Shown: positions 16,801-26,363 of the stretch, piece by piece
Layout: every line of letters starts with the position of its first letter
Position numbering within the stretch: position 1 is the stretch's first letter
NCBI GenBank assembly: GCA_028873865.1
Contig: JAPPNI010000041.1
Location: forward strand, 59,502-123,501
Source: Chloroflexota bacterium
Lineage (GTDB): Bacteria; Chloroflexota; Dehalococcoidia; Bin125
Length of the DNA: 64,000 nucleotides
Direction of reading: 5' to 3'
Made by a program: the position numbers and the translations under genes
The notes under the pieces: model-generated
Databases searched by the model: none
Told to the model about the DNA's origin: nothing
Seen by the model: only the letters and a program-made list of their open reading frames with translations

Positions 16801-19800
16801 GCCAGCTCGCGTTGGCCCCGTTCCGTCGCCGGGAACGCTGGCGCCGAGTTCACCGGCGGCGGCTGTCCGACGCGCGGTGACACCCGGACGGCCGTCTTAC
16901 CCGAGCCTTCGCCGTCGTTGTAGCTGGCGGTCGCGCGGATGTAGCCGCCGACGTCGGAGTCCTGCGGCGTGAACGTGGCTGAGGTCGCCCCGGCGATGTT
17001 GGCCCATCCCGATGTACTGCTGCGAGAGCGCGACCATTGCCACGTGACGTTGCTTGGTCCGTCATCGTCCTCGAGCGAGGCCGTCACCGGCACCCGCGCC
17101 TGAATCGTCGCGGTCTCCGAAGAGAGCGTGACCGTCCCCGGTTCATCGACGTTCACCACCGTGATCGTCACGTTCTGGGTGTCGTCGATGGCGGTCGATG
17201 TGGCGCCCGTGCCGTCCTTCCCGTCGTGCACCTCCACTGTGACGCTGTAGGAGGATTTCGTCTCAAAGTTCAGCGTCGTACCCGATCCAAGCCGTATCTG
17301 ACCCGTACTCGTAATGGTGAACGAGGAGGCGTCCGTACCGCTCAGCGAGTACGTCAGCCGGTCGCGCTCAGGATCTTCCGCCGCCACCGGCGCGCCGACG
17401 TTGGCGCCCGCCCGCGTGTTCTCGTCCACCGTCCGCTGGCCTGTCTCCGACGCCGGGAACAGCGGTCGGCGGTTCTCGCTGGGTACCGGACTGGTGATCG
17501 CCTCCGCCCGCTTGCCGACGCCGCGCCGGTCCGTGTATTCCACCACGGCCCGCAGGTAGGAGTCCTCATCGCTCACCGTGGGTGTGTACCTGTTGCTTGT
17601 CGCTCCCGATCCCGTTGCGGGCGACCAGCCGGTCCGCCCGTCCTGCGAGCGGGACCACTGCCAGCTCTCGCCGGTGACCCCGCCATCGCCGTCCGACAGC
17701 GTCGCCGTCACCGGCGACCCGGCCTCCGGCTCCAGGTCGGACAGGGTGACGACGCCTTCCTCCTCCACGTCGATGACGCGCACCGATACCACGGTGGTCA
17801 CGTCGATGGAGTCGTCATTGATCTCCAGGTCGTTGGAGTCCAGGCCCTTGCCGTCATGCAGCGTGACGGTGAAGAACAGCAAGCCGTTCGATCCTGCCGT
17901 CTCGAAGTCCAACGCTCCGACAGCCGTGATCTGCCCGTTCGACGCGTCGATCTCAAAGAGATCGGAGTCCTGTCCGGCCTCGATACCGAACGTCAGGTTG
18001 TCACCGTCCCGGTCGGTGGCGGTGATGCGTTCGGAGAGAACCCTGCCGGCAGGACCCTCTTCGATCGCCTGGCTGGTGCCCGAGCGGAATCGCGGCTTCA
18101 CATTGGGCAGCGGGTCCGCTTCCACCGGCGAAGTCTCGCCGCTGGTCAGCATCTTCCGGTTGGCGAAGTTTCGGTCCGCGTTTCGCCGGTCGAAGTAGGA
18201 GACCTCGGCCCGCAGCGGCTTCCCGGCGTCGTCCTCATCCACGGTGTAGGTCAGCGTGGTCGAGGCGGTGCTGCCGATGGTGATTGGCTGCCAGACGCCC
18301 GACTCCCGCGCCCTCAGGGTCCAACTGATGCTCGTCTGGCTCGTGTCGATTTCGCCGTCGGGGTCGGTCAGCGTGAACGTGATCGTGTCGCCCACGACCG
18401 GGTCCAGGTTGCTCACCTGAATGACGCCCGTCTCCTCGATGTCCTGGACCGTCACGGTCACGGGCTGCATGGCGGTGCGACGGTTCGTCTTGCTTTGAAT
18501 GTCGGTGACGACGACGGTGAAGTTGTAGACGTTGTCCCCGCCGGAGTCCTTGGGACCCTCGAAGCTGGGCGTCTCCTTGAAGACGACATTGCCACCCGAG
18601 TCGATCTCGAAGTCGCCCGCATCCATACCCGTCAGCGACCAGTTGACACCGCCCTCCTCGTCGCGCCCGGTGTAGGTGGCGATGGTCGGGAATGCGTACG
18701 GTGGCTCCTCGAAACTCGCGTCCAGGGTGGCGTCATGTTCGTCGAGGGAAATCGCCGTCTCGATCGTGCCGGTGAACTCCGGCCGCTCATTGACGTCAAG
18801 GAGTTGGACAAAGACATTATGCGTCGAGACGTTGGTGCCGTCAGACGCGTTGACGGTAAACACATACCCGTTGGGCCCGACCACAGTTGACGAACCCATT
18901 GGATCTTCGAAGTCGGGCACGATGGTCCAGCGGGCGATGGCTCGCTCGTCGGCGTCGGCCGTCATGACGAAGTCCACGTCCTCAGTGATCACGAAATCGG
19001 CCGCGTCGGGCCCGGTGATCGTCCAGACGATGTCCTGTCCCTCCTCGTCACGGGCTTCGAACGGGTACCAATAGGCCAGGTTCGGGACGGTGGTCGGGAT
19101 GGTGGAGAGATCGGCGACGGTGATCCCCGAGTCGTACTCGATCTCGTCGGCGTGCCGGCCGGTCTCCAGTTGTGTGAACGCCGGTCGCTCGTCAACGTTG
19201 GTGACCGTTACGGTCATCGGGTATTCGCGCGTGTTCGGACCGTCGCTGATCCTGACGACGACCTGGTACATGTTGTCGCCGGCCGCGTGACTCTCGGCGG
19301 TGTTGGCGCGGTCTGCGGGATCCTCGTAGTTGGGTCGGTCGCGGAAGCTGAGCGTGCCGTGGCCGGTGGTGGAGTCCCTGGTGATCTGGAAGTCGGCGGC
19401 GTCGGTGCCCGCCAGCGACCACATCAGCTGGGTAAGCACGCTGAACTCTTCATCACGGGGGATGTACGTCATCACGTCGAGGTCGGCGGTCTCGGCGTCG
19501 TACTCGATCTCCGCAAAGCTCTCATCAGGGACGCCGGCCGGGATCTCCGGCGTCTCGTTGACCCCGGTGACCGTCACGGTGACCGGGAACGTCCCGACGC
19601 TGTTTGACTCGCCCGCGCCGTCGTCCGCCTCCACGACGATCTCGTACATGTTGTCGGAGGCGCCCATCATGCTCGAGTCGGCCAGGTCGACGGGATTCTC
19701 GAAGTCGGGCTCGATGCTGAAGGAAAGGACGCCGGTGCTTGCGTCGATGCTGAAGTGGGCCGCGTCCGTGCCGGACACGTCGAACGTGATCGTCTGCAGG

Positions 19801-22800
19801 CCGGCGTTATCCGCGTTGTCGTCGTCGGTGGCGGCGTAGGTGCCGATCACAAGTTCCGAAGCCGTCGCCGTGTGATCGAACTCGATCTCCGCGAAGTTCG
19901 GCCCGGCGTTCCCGCTGACCACCGGCGTCTCGTTGACGTCGTTGACCGTGATTGCGACGCTCTGCGTGTCTTCCAGCCTGGGGCTCCCGTTGTCCCGCAC
20001 CCGCACCGTCACGTCGTAGACGTTGTTGGAACCGGTGTCGTCGGGATGTTCGTAGTCCGGCGAGTTCTTGAACGTGAGCTCAGCGGTTCCATTCACATTC
20101 GAGGTGATGTTGAAGTCGCCTGCGTCGTTGCCCTGCAGGTCCCACGACATCGTGCCCGTCGTCGCATCGGGGTCGGTCGCGATGTACGTCGCAACTAAAC
20201 CCGTCGCGTTCTCGTCGAACGTGGCGGAGCTGGGGGCGGTGGTTAACGTGGGCGTCTCGTTGACGTCCGTGACGGTCACGGCCAACGACTTGGAGGCGCT
20301 GAGGTGATTCGACGACCCCCGCGCGCCGTCGACGCCGTTGTCCGTGACCGTGACTGTGACGTTGTAGACCCCGTCGCCGCCGGCGTCCTGCCGGTCCTCG
20401 AAGTTGGGCGCGTTCTTGAACGTGAGCACGCCGCTGGTCGAGCCAATCTCGAAGAACGCTCCGTCGTCGGCGCTCTCCACCGACCAAGTCAGCGTGTTGC
20501 TCGCGTCGTCGGTTTCGCCGTTGTTGTCCGGGTCGTCTGCGGCATAGGTGAGGACGGAGGTCTGGTTCTCCTGGACGGAGATTGAGGTCGTGGTGGTCTC
20601 GATCGTCGGCGTTTCGTTGACGTCGGTGAGGTGAATGAGCACGCTGATGGTGTCGTCATTGAGGGTGTTGGCATTGCCGGCAGCGTCCTTGCTGTCGCGC
20701 ACGCGCACCGACACGTTCAAGATGGCAGAGGTGCTTTCGTAGTTGAAGTTCTGTCCGGCTTTGGTCTTGATCTGCCCGGTGCCGGAATCGATGGTGAAGA
20801 ATGACTCATCGCCGCCGGTGCCGAACGAGTAGGTGAGCGTGTCGTTGTCGCCGTCAGAGGCCTCTATCGGCGAGCCGACGTTCACCGAACCGCCGCTGTT
20901 CTCCGGCAGGTTCCGGTTTGTTGGAGAGGTCTCGTCGAACGTCGGCTCATTGTTGCTGGCGCCGATCTGACCGGTCACGGCGCTTGCGGACTTGCCGGAT
21001 CCCTGGGGGTCCGTGTAGGACGCGGTGGCCCGCACGTACCGGTTCACGTCGGCGGCCACGGTTGTGTAGGTGTTGGATGTCGCACCGCTGATCGGGGCGA
21101 ACGGTCCAGAGGCCGAAGCGGCCCGATGCCAACTCCACGACACGCTGGTCGGCGTCCCGTCGATGTCGGTCACCGACGCCGTCAGCTCCTGGCCGCCCGA
21201 CTCCATGCCAGAGATCGTCACCGTGCCCGGCTCGTCAATGTTGGTGACGGTGACGACGACGGCGATAAAGTCATCGACGGCGGTGTCGGGGTCCCCGTTG
21301 TTCGTCTCCAGGTTGATCTTGCTGTCGCGCACCCGCACGGTCACGTTGTAGACGTTGTCGCCACCCGAGTCGGCAGGAGACTCGTAGTTCGGCACGGAGC
21401 TGAACGTGAGCGCGCCCGTCGACGAGTTGATGGTGAAGTCCCCGGCGTCGGCGCCGGCCAGCGTCCACGTCAGCGTGTCGCCGCTCTCAGGGTCGTTCGC
21501 CGTGTATGTGGCGAGGACATCCGAGGTCGCGCTCCCCTCCGGCTTACTGATCGCGGTGTGGGACGAACCTGTGCTCGAGATGTCCGGCGGCTCGTTGACG
21601 TTGCGGACGGTGATGGTGACGGCGACGGTATCGTCGATCGTGCTGTCACTCCCACCGGACGCGTTCTTGCCGTCGCGCACCTGCACCGTCACGTTGTAGA
21701 CGTTGTTCCCGCCCTGGTCTGCCGGGCTCTCGTAGTCCGGCACGCTGCTGAACCGAAGCTCGCCATTCCCTGAACCGATGGTGAAGTCGCCCGCGTCCAG
21801 ACCGGCCAGCGACCACACCAGCTGGTCCGACTCCGGGTCGCTCGCGGTGTAGGTGGCGAGCACTTCCGAGGTCGGCGTGCCTTCGTGTCTTTCGCCAGAG
21901 AGGAGCACGGTCCCGATGGCAGGCGGCTCGTTGACGTTGCTCACGTTGATCGTCAGGCTGTGGGTGTCGTCCGCGACCGTGTCGGTATTGCCGGTGGCGT
22001 CCTTGCTGTCGCGCACGTTGACCGTGACGCTGTAACTGGACTTCGACTCGAAGTTCAGCGCGGCGCTGGTCTGGATCTGCCCGCTGGTCGAGCCGATCGA
22101 GAACGAAGGGGCGTCGGTGCCCGTCAACCAGTAGGTCAGCGTGTCGCCCGTGTCCGGATCAGTAGCCGTGAACGGGCCGCCGATGTTGACGCCGGATGCG
22201 GTGTTCTCGGGAACGCTGAGGGTTGCGGGATGGCCGGCGTTGAAGCTGGGCGCGCTGTTGGCCGTGTTGTTCGTCACCGACTCGTTGGTCAGGGCGGCGG
22301 CGTCGTTGCCGGCCTCGTCCTGGACCGGCGTGGCGCCCATCCCGGTCGGGACCGTATAGGTCACGGAGACCGTCTGGCCGGAGATCACCGCCGACGCCAG
22401 CGTCAGCGTGACGGCCATGCCGCTGATCGACACGCTGGATGGCGCGGCCGAAGTACCGGCAACCGTCACTGAGTAAGCGCTGGCGAGCGGCGTCGAACCC
22501 GAGTCGAGCGTCTCGTCGTAGGTCAGCACCAGCGAGGTCCCGCCGACGGTGGCCGTTTGCAGCGTCGGCGCGGTGTTGTCGAGGGGAAGGACTGTTCCCT
22601 TGACCCTGATCTTGAGCAGATTGCTCGTGTCCTCGGACCAGTTGTCCGATGCCATGGCCTTATGGAATCGACTGTTGGCAATCGTCCACCCGTCTGCGCC
22701 ACCGCTGTCCTCGCCCGTGGTGTTGACCCGCCTCAGGCTTCCATCGATGGTGCCGCCGCTGGAGCTGCTGACTTCCACGGCGTAAGTGGTGCCGGCCATA

Positions 22801-23549
22801 AGCGTCGTGTTCTCGGGCGCGGTGAATGTCTGCGTCCCGTTGCCGATGGAATCGGGGTTGTTCAATGTGGCATGCAGCGTGTTCGGGGATCCGTCGCTGT
22901 TCGTGGTGAAGATCCTGACGCGTAACGTCGTCGAGCTGCCTGTGCCTGTGAGATCCAATTGGACGCTGGTCAGCCCGTAGCCGTCCGTGTTGCTACCCGT
23001 CGTGAACCCCTGGGCCTGGATCGTGTTGGAGTTGGTTCCAGCAGTCTCGTTGAAGTTCCCGACCAGCGTGACCTCGTTGCGCGGTACGGAGCGGGGTTGC
23101 TGTTCGACGGTTTGCTCGGTTGGTTCCGGTTCGGGCTCGCTGGCGGTGGCCTCGGGGATCGTGATGTCGGTCCGGTTCGACCTGGATCCCTGGTCGTTCG
23201 ATCGGATCCGGTAGCGGTAGTCCTCGCCGGCGGCGACGGTCGTGTCGGTGTAGGTCAGGACACTGCCGTCGACGCTGTCGATCTTGACCATCCGCGCGCT
23301 CTCGACATCCATGTCGCGGCGGTAGACGGCATATTCGTCGGGCGCGCAGTCGGGCGAGGCTTCCCAGTTCAGCACGACGGCTATGCCGTCGACGTTGAGG
23401 GCGCTGGTGAGGTTGAACGGGGGCACGCTGCAGGTAGCGTCGGCGCCGACGTCGGGCCGGGCTATGAGCAGCAACGCCAGCGCGAGGAGGGCCGAGACGG
23501 GGACCAAGAGGCGGAACGCGCGCCTGCGCGAGAACGAGGGGAGATGCAT
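13896..23549 (-). CDS. giant secreted cadherin/Ig-repeat protein with C-terminal WSDG propeller
   Basis: About 3,217 residues from the ATG at 23549, chosen because a signal peptide (RRRAFRLLVPVSALLALALL) starts there; the frame stays open to a TTG at 23663. After the signal come a fibronectin-III-like domain, a choice-of-anchor-like domain, and a SwmB-like domain (about 325-430). Next are about 15 cadherin-like repeats with DPE/DPD calcium-type turns and NVNEPP linkers, interleaved with about five Ig-like units (WQWSRS...GYIRATASY). A poly-Gly linker near residue 2650 leads to five WSDG propeller blades, a cadherin-like sandwich, a further Ig-like unit, and two 55-residue repeats at the C-terminus. 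No LPxTG or C-terminal membrane segment is seen. Likely a cell-surface adhesin or matrix protein. Confidence 0.88.
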   Translation of the reverse strand: MHLPSFSRRRAFRLLVPVSALLALALLLIARPDVGADATCSVPPFNLTSALNVDGIAVVLNWEASPDCAPDEYAVYRRDMDVESARMVKIDSVDGSVLTYTDTTVAAGEDYRYRIRSNDQGSRSNRTDITIPEATASEPEPEPTEQTVEQQPRSVPRNEVTLVGNFNETAGTNSNTIQAQGFTTGSNTDGYGLTSVQLDLTGTGSSTTLRVRIFTTNSDGSPNTLHATLNNPDSIGNGTQTFTAPENTTLMAGTTYAVEVSSSSGGTIDGSLRRVNTTGEDSGGADGWTIANSRFHKAMASDNWSEDTSNLLKIRVKGTVLPLDNTAPTLQTATVGGTSLVLTYDETLDSGSTPLASAYSVTVAGTSAAPSSVSISGMAVTLTLASAVISGQTVSVTYTVPTGMGATPVQDEAGNDAAALTNESVTNNTANSAPSFNAGHPATLSVPENTASGVNIGGPFTATDPDTGDTLTYWLTGTDAPSFSIGSTSGQIQTSAALNFESKSSYSVTVNVRDSKDATGNTDTVADDTHSLTINVSNVNEPPAIGTVLLSGERHEGTPTSEVLATYTASDPESDQLVWSLAGLDAGDFTIGSGNGELRFSSVPDYESPADQGGNNVYNVTVQVRDGKNASGGSDSTIDDTVAVTITVRNVNEPPDISSTGSSHTAISKPEGSATSDVLATYTANDPESGDTLTWTLAGADAGDFTINSSTGALTFSSVPNYESPADSGGDNVYNVTVRVRDSKINLETNNGDPDTAVDDFIAVVVTVTNIDEPGTVTISGMESGGQELTASVTDIDGTPTSVSWSWHRAASASGPFAPISGATSNTYTTVAADVNRYVRATASYTDPQGSGKSASAVTGQIGASNNEPTFDETSPTNRNLPENSGGSVNVGSPIEASDGDNDTLTYSFGTGGDESFFTIDSGTGQIKTKAGQNFNYESTSAILNVSVRVRDSKDAAGNANTLNDDTISVLIHLTDVNETPTIETTTTSISVQENQTSVLTYAADDPDNNGETDDASNTLTWSVESADDGAFFEIGSTSGVLTFKNAPNFEDRQDAGGDGVYNVTVTVTDNGVDGARGSSNHLSASKSLAVTVTDVNETPTLTTAPSSATFDENATGLVATYIATDPDATTGTMSWDLQGNDAGDFNITSNVNGTAELTFKNSPDYEHPDDTGSNNVYDVTVRVRDNGSPRLEDTQSVAITVNDVNETPVVSGNAGPNFAEIEFDHTATASELVIGTYAATDDDNADNAGLQTITFDVSGTDAAHFSIDASTGVLSFSIEPDFENPVDLADSSMMGASDNMYEIVVEADDGAGESNSVGTFPVTVTVTGVNETPEIPAGVPDESFAEIEYDAETADLDVMTYIPRDEEFSVLTQLMWSLAGTDAADFQITRDSTTGHGTLSFRDRPNYEDPADRANTAESHAAGDNMYQVVVRISDGPNTREYPMTVTVTNVDERPAFTQLETGRHADEIEYDSGITVADLSTIPTTVPNLAYWYPFEARDEEGQDIVWTITGPDAADFVITEDVDFVMTADADERAIARWTIVPDFEDPMGSSTVVGPNGYVFTVNASDGTNVSTHNVFVQLLDVNERPEFTGTIETAISLDEHDATLDASFEEPPYAFPTIATYTGRDEEGGVNWSLTGMDAGDFEIDSGGNVVFKETPSFEGPKDSGGDNVYNFTVVVTDIQSKTNRRTAMQPVTVTVQDIEETGVIQVSNLDPVVGDTITFTLTDPDGEIDTSQTSISWTLRARESGVWQPITIGSTASTTLTYTVDEDDAGKPLRAEVSYFDRRNADRNFANRKMLTSGETSPVEADPLPNVKPRFRSGTSQAIEEGPAGRVLSERITATDRDGDNLTFGIEAGQDSDLFEIDASNGQITAVGALDFETAGSNGLLFFTVTLHDGKGLDSNDLEINDDSIDVTTVVSVRVIDVEEEGVVTLSDLEPEAGSPVTATLSDGDGGVTGESWQWSRSQDGRTGWSPATGSGATSNRYTPTVSDEDSYLRAVVEYTDRRGVGKRAEAITSPVPSENRRPLFPASETGQRTVDENTRAGANVGAPVAAEDPERDRLTYSLSGTDASSFTITSTGQIRLGSGTTLNFETKSSYSVTVEVHDGKDGTGATSTAIDDTQNVTITVVNVDEPGTVTLSSETATIQARVPVTASLEDDDGPSNVTWQWSRSRSSTSGWANIAGATSATFTPQDSDVGGYIRATASYNDGEGSGKTAVRVSPRVGQPPPVNSAPAFPATERGQRELAEDDPGGTPVGDPVVATDFNNDLLTYTLSGTDAALFTIGENDGQLRVASGAEFDYETKRTLRVTVEVSDGADSLGDPDDDAIDDRQSVIITLTDVNEAPVVSGDTAPSVNENTSAVVATYTASDPERDTLTWSVSGSTFWISQRGELYFRSPPSYEDVTTYSVTIAVEDHEGLSDSLFVSVAVTDVEEEGVVTITPLRGWVGTRFNAELMDDDNGESDETWKWERSRNRSSWEEISGASLDSYTATEDDVGHYLQATVEYSDQRGGNKVASATTRSRIGETQPTTTNNAPGFTETSPTRSIRQGSGKGRPVGAPVKADDPDPDEALTYDLGGTDEEHFTIDPDTGQIRTKDVLLEGEEYSVNVEVHDGFDDFYTPNDGVDDSIEVVITVTGGAFVRSGSSAGGGGGGGGGGGGAPATPVPSEADFDWNVTRDLDELDPENENPTGIWSDGQTIWVLENSATGSDRVFAYDLLTGERIEAAEFELDARNRFSHGIWSDGETVWVADSGQDQIFAYRLDDGARLPERDLELDERNRDPRGIWSDGERMYVVDSVKDALFVYDLASGALLAEYELDSLNRSPRGLWSDGVTIWISDDGAKRVFAYRIVDGELQRLEEVEFSFRSLLKAGNGDARGIWSDLTVLLVADAQDEKVYSYNLPDAIDARLASLSLSSVEIGSFSPLQTEYIGVANAADSTVVATPAQEDARILIEPAAADGAGGHQVVLSEGAQIIVTVTSPDGSRERVYRVTIETGNQAPQTTALPPLRLTAGGEPTRLRLARYFSDPDGDPLSYTLGQVSDPGIAEAAVADGILSVTPIGPGTANLTVSASDGSLNSPTSRLTIRVDPAAMPPEVRIAARRVARERFEFALQERSPEGGWQDRILPRLRFFPISSDLGRWRNSSAFVVGEDDGARAIRIVARRVSSGRVEFAIQLRSADDEWGERLLPRQRFLRISVPVDRWFVSTPLDASEP

Positions 23550-23741
23550 CCGGGGCGTGCGCTGCTTGATCCAGGGACGCACGGAAGGACTCCTCTCAGG
23601 AGACGCTCCGGCGGGAGCAGCATTCGTTCTGCAGGGGCGTTTCGCCGGCAGTGGCGAACGCAATCAGGGCATTCAGTGGTTCTTTGCAGGACGTCAGCAC
23701 GGGCGAACAATAGATGACCAAAACAGAGAAGATATGAGAGA

Positions 23742-23763
23742 TCTATAAGAACATCCTTATAGA
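23742..23763. promoter_or_regulatory. 8-bp perfect inverted repeat in divergent promoter region
   Basis: TCTATAAG and CTTATAGA face each other across a 6-bp spacer, giving half-sites 14 bp apart centre to centre. The site lies in the AT-rich gap of about 275 bp between the giant adhesin gene (leftward) and the kinase-regulator gene (rightward). It has the size and symmetry of a dimeric regulator operator; the adjacent winged-helix regulator is the obvious candidate ligand. The TATAAG/CTTATA words could also serve as -10 elements. Confidence 0.5.
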
Positions 23764-23825
23764 GCATCACTTTTGTGTTAGTGTTTGTCGGCCGCGCGGT
23801 GCGGTTGCATAACATTGGGGTAGCC

Positions 23826-26234
23826 ATGAGCACGGAAGAGAAATCACCAGGGCTCGAGGCCCAGGCCCTGCGGGAACGCCTTTCCAAGCTGAGCGCAGCC
23901 AGCGTGCGCATCAATGAGAGCCTCGATCTCAACGTTGTTCTTCAGGAAACGATTGACGAAGCGCTGCGCCTGACCAATGCCCGCTACGGGGTGATCGCGA
24001 CGATGAATGAGCGCGTCGGCCTAGGTGCGCTGCTCACCTCCGGGACGACCGCGCAGGAGCATCAGGAGCTCACCACGCTGCCGGAAGGGATGAGGATCTT
24101 CGAGCACTTCAGCCGGCTCGAGGGACCCCTGCGTGTGGAGAACTACCGCCAGTACGCGGAGTCGGTGGGACTGGACGGCCAACTGCCGATGACGGTGTAT
24201 TCCGGTCTGGCCGCGCCGATGCGACATCGGGCAGAACTGGTCGGAATCATCTGGTTGGGACATGACCAGGCGAGCCAGGAGTTCAGCGAAGCGGACGCTG
24301 AGACGCTGGTTATGTTCGCCTCGCAGGCGGCATTGGTCATCGTCAACGCCCGGCGGCACCGGGACGTCCAGCGGGCCCGGGGCGATCTGGAGACCCTGGT
24401 CAACACCGCCCCGGTCGGCGTCGTCGTCCTGGAAGCCAAGACAGGGGCTCTGGTGTCCGTCAACCAGGAGGCGAAGCGGCTCGTCGACCTGCTCAGCCCC
24501 GGTCAGTCGCCGGCCGAACTGCTGAAAATGCTGACGCTGCATCGGGCGGACGGACGCGAGTCGTCTCTGCCCGACTTTCCCCTGGTGGAGGTGCTGCAGG
24601 CTGGAAAGACGATCCGCGGAGAGGAGATCACGCTGACGACGCCGGGTAACCGCGCGCTCACGACGCTGATCAACGCCACTCCGATCCGGATCGAGAACGG
24701 AGATGTTGAGAAGTATGTGATCACCGTGCAGGACATGACGCCGGTGCGGGAGCTGGAACGGCTGCGGGCCGAGTTCCTGGCCATGGTGAGCCACGAACTG
24801 CGCGCGCCGCTCACCTCGGTGAAGGGCTCGATCACCACACTCCTGAACCCTTCGAGTCCTCTCAATCCGGCCGAGATTCTCCAGTTCCACCGGATCATCG
24901 ATTCCCAGACCGACCAGATGCGGGAGTTGATCGCCGACCTGCTCGACGTGGCGCGGATCGACACCGGGACGCTCAGCGTCGCTCCTGAACCTACGGATCT
25001 GGCGACCCTGGTCGGTGAAGCCAGGGAAGCATTCCAGAGCGGGGGTGGTCGGCACACCCTGCTGATCGACCTCGATCCCGAGCTTCCCCTGGTCATGGCC
25101 GACCGGCTGCGCATGGTCCAGGTGTTGAACAACCTGCTGTTCAACGCGGCCAGACACTCGCAGGAGACCTCTCCAATCAGACTGTTGGTCGAGCGGGGCG
25201 AGATCCAGGTCACGGTCACGGTGGCGGATGAGGGGAGCGGTGTGCCCGCCGACCAGTTGCCGAGTCTGTTCCGCAAGTTCTCGGGGATCACGGCCGAGGA
25301 ACGGGAACGCGACGTGGCGCGGTCGGGCCTGGGCCTGGCGATCTGCAAGGGCATTGTCGAGGCGCACGGCGGCCGGATCTGGGCGGAGAGCGACGGGCCC
25401 GGGACCGGCGCCCGCTTCTCCTTCACCATCCCCACCGTGGAGACGGTCGAGGCGACCGCCCGTGCCCGACCGAGCCAGCCGACCACTCAGACCGCGCGAC
25501 CGGATGAGCAGGAGCGGTTGCGGGTGCTCGCCGTGGACGACGACCCGGAGGCGCTTCGCTACATCCGGGCCACGCTGATCCAGTCCGGGTACGAGCCGAT
25601 TGTGACGACCGAACCCCAGGATGCGCTCCCCCTGATGAGAGACGAACGCCCGCACCTGGCGTTGCTCGACCTGCGCCTCCCGGGGACCGACGGGATTGAG
25701 TTGATGGCTGAAATCACTGCGATGGCGGATATCCCGGTGATCTTCATCTCGGCCTACGGACAGGATGAACTGATCGCCCGCGCCTTCGAAGAGGGAGCTG
25801 AGGACTACGTCGTGAAGCCCTTCTCGGCGACGGAGCTCGGCGCCCGGATCAAGGCGGCCCTTCGCAGGCGCGCGGTGTCCGAGCCGGAGGAGCCGTATGT
25901 GATGGGCGATCTGCTGATCGACTTCAACGAACGGCGGGTCGTCCTTGGTGGGGAAGCGGTCTCGCTGACCCCGATGGAGCACGGGACGCTCGTTGAACTC
26001 GCGGCCAACGCGGGCCGCGTGGTGACCTATGAACAGCTTCTGCGACGGGTGTGGGGACTGCAGGCCGGCGACGACGTGCGCCCGATGCGTACGGCGATCA
26101 ACAGCATCCGACGCAAGCTGGGCGACGAGGCCAGCAATCCCACCTACATCTTCACGGAGGCCCGCGTCGGCTACCGGATGGCGAAGCCTCAGCCTTCGGA
26201 TGGACGCGAGAACAGGACGGACGACATGTTGTAA
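23826..26234 (+). CDS. single-chain histidine kinase / receiver / OmpR winged-helix regulator
   Basis: An 802-residue soluble protein with GAF (about 25-185), PAS (about 195-300), HisKA (His323 in SHELRAPL), HATPase_c with SGLGLAI, receiver (Asp615 in LLDLRLPGTDG; IVKPF-like Lys in VVKPFSA) and a C-terminal winged helix (about 705-795) ending EARVGYRMAKP. It joins a whole two-component system, including DNA-binding output, in one chain. The ATG at 23826 is preferred over 23775 because of GGGGT upstream and the domain layout. With no membrane segment it should sense a cytoplasmic cue through GAF/PAS. It is divergent from the giant adhesin gene, which it may control. Confidence 0.92.
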   Translation: MSTEEKSPGLEAQALRERLSKLSAASVRINESLDLNVVLQETIDEALRLTNARYGVIATMNERVGLGALLTSGTTAQEHQELTTLPEGMRIFEHFSRLEGPLRVENYRQYAESVGLDGQLPMTVYSGLAAPMRHRAELVGIIWLGHDQASQEFSEADAETLVMFASQAALVIVNARRHRDVQRARGDLETLVNTAPVGVVVLEAKTGALVSVNQEAKRLVDLLSPGQSPAELLKMLTLHRADGRESSLPDFPLVEVLQAGKTIRGEEITLTTPGNRALTTLINATPIRIENGDVEKYVITVQDMTPVRELERLRAEFLAMVSHELRAPLTSVKGSITTLLNPSSPLNPAEILQFHRIIDSQTDQMRELIADLLDVARIDTGTLSVAPEPTDLATLVGEAREAFQSGGGRHTLLIDLDPELPLVMADRLRMVQVLNNLLFNAARHSQETSPIRLLVERGEIQVTVTVADEGSGVPADQLPSLFRKFSGITAEERERDVARSGLGLAICKGIVEAHGGRIWAESDGPGTGARFSFTIPTVETVEATARARPSQPTTQTARPDEQERLRVLAVDDDPEALRYIRATLIQSGYEPIVTTEPQDALPLMRDERPHLALLDLRLPGTDGIELMAEITAMADIPVIFISAYGQDELIARAFEEGAEDYVVKPFSATELGARIKAALRRRAVSEPEEPYVMGDLLIDFNERRVVLGGEAVSLTPMEHGTLVELAANAGRVVTYEQLLRRVWGLQAGDDVRPMRTAINSIRRKLGDEASNPTYIFTEARVGYRMAKPQPSDGRENRTDDML

Positions 26235-26363
26235 CTCGACCGGTCGGGTCGTGCGGTGCGGTGTATTCGCGTCGCCCACCGGTCAGACCAGGTGCACATG
26301 CGTCGCTCAAAGAGCCGCTTTGAGAGCGAGAGCCATGACGGAGTACTGGAAAGGAGTACTGGA

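Noticed and set aside
24021..26279. 752-codon minus-strand frame opposite the kinase-regulator
   Set aside because: Arg/His/Gln-rich nonsense composition; the plus strand carries clear GAF, kinase, receiver and winged-helix motifs.
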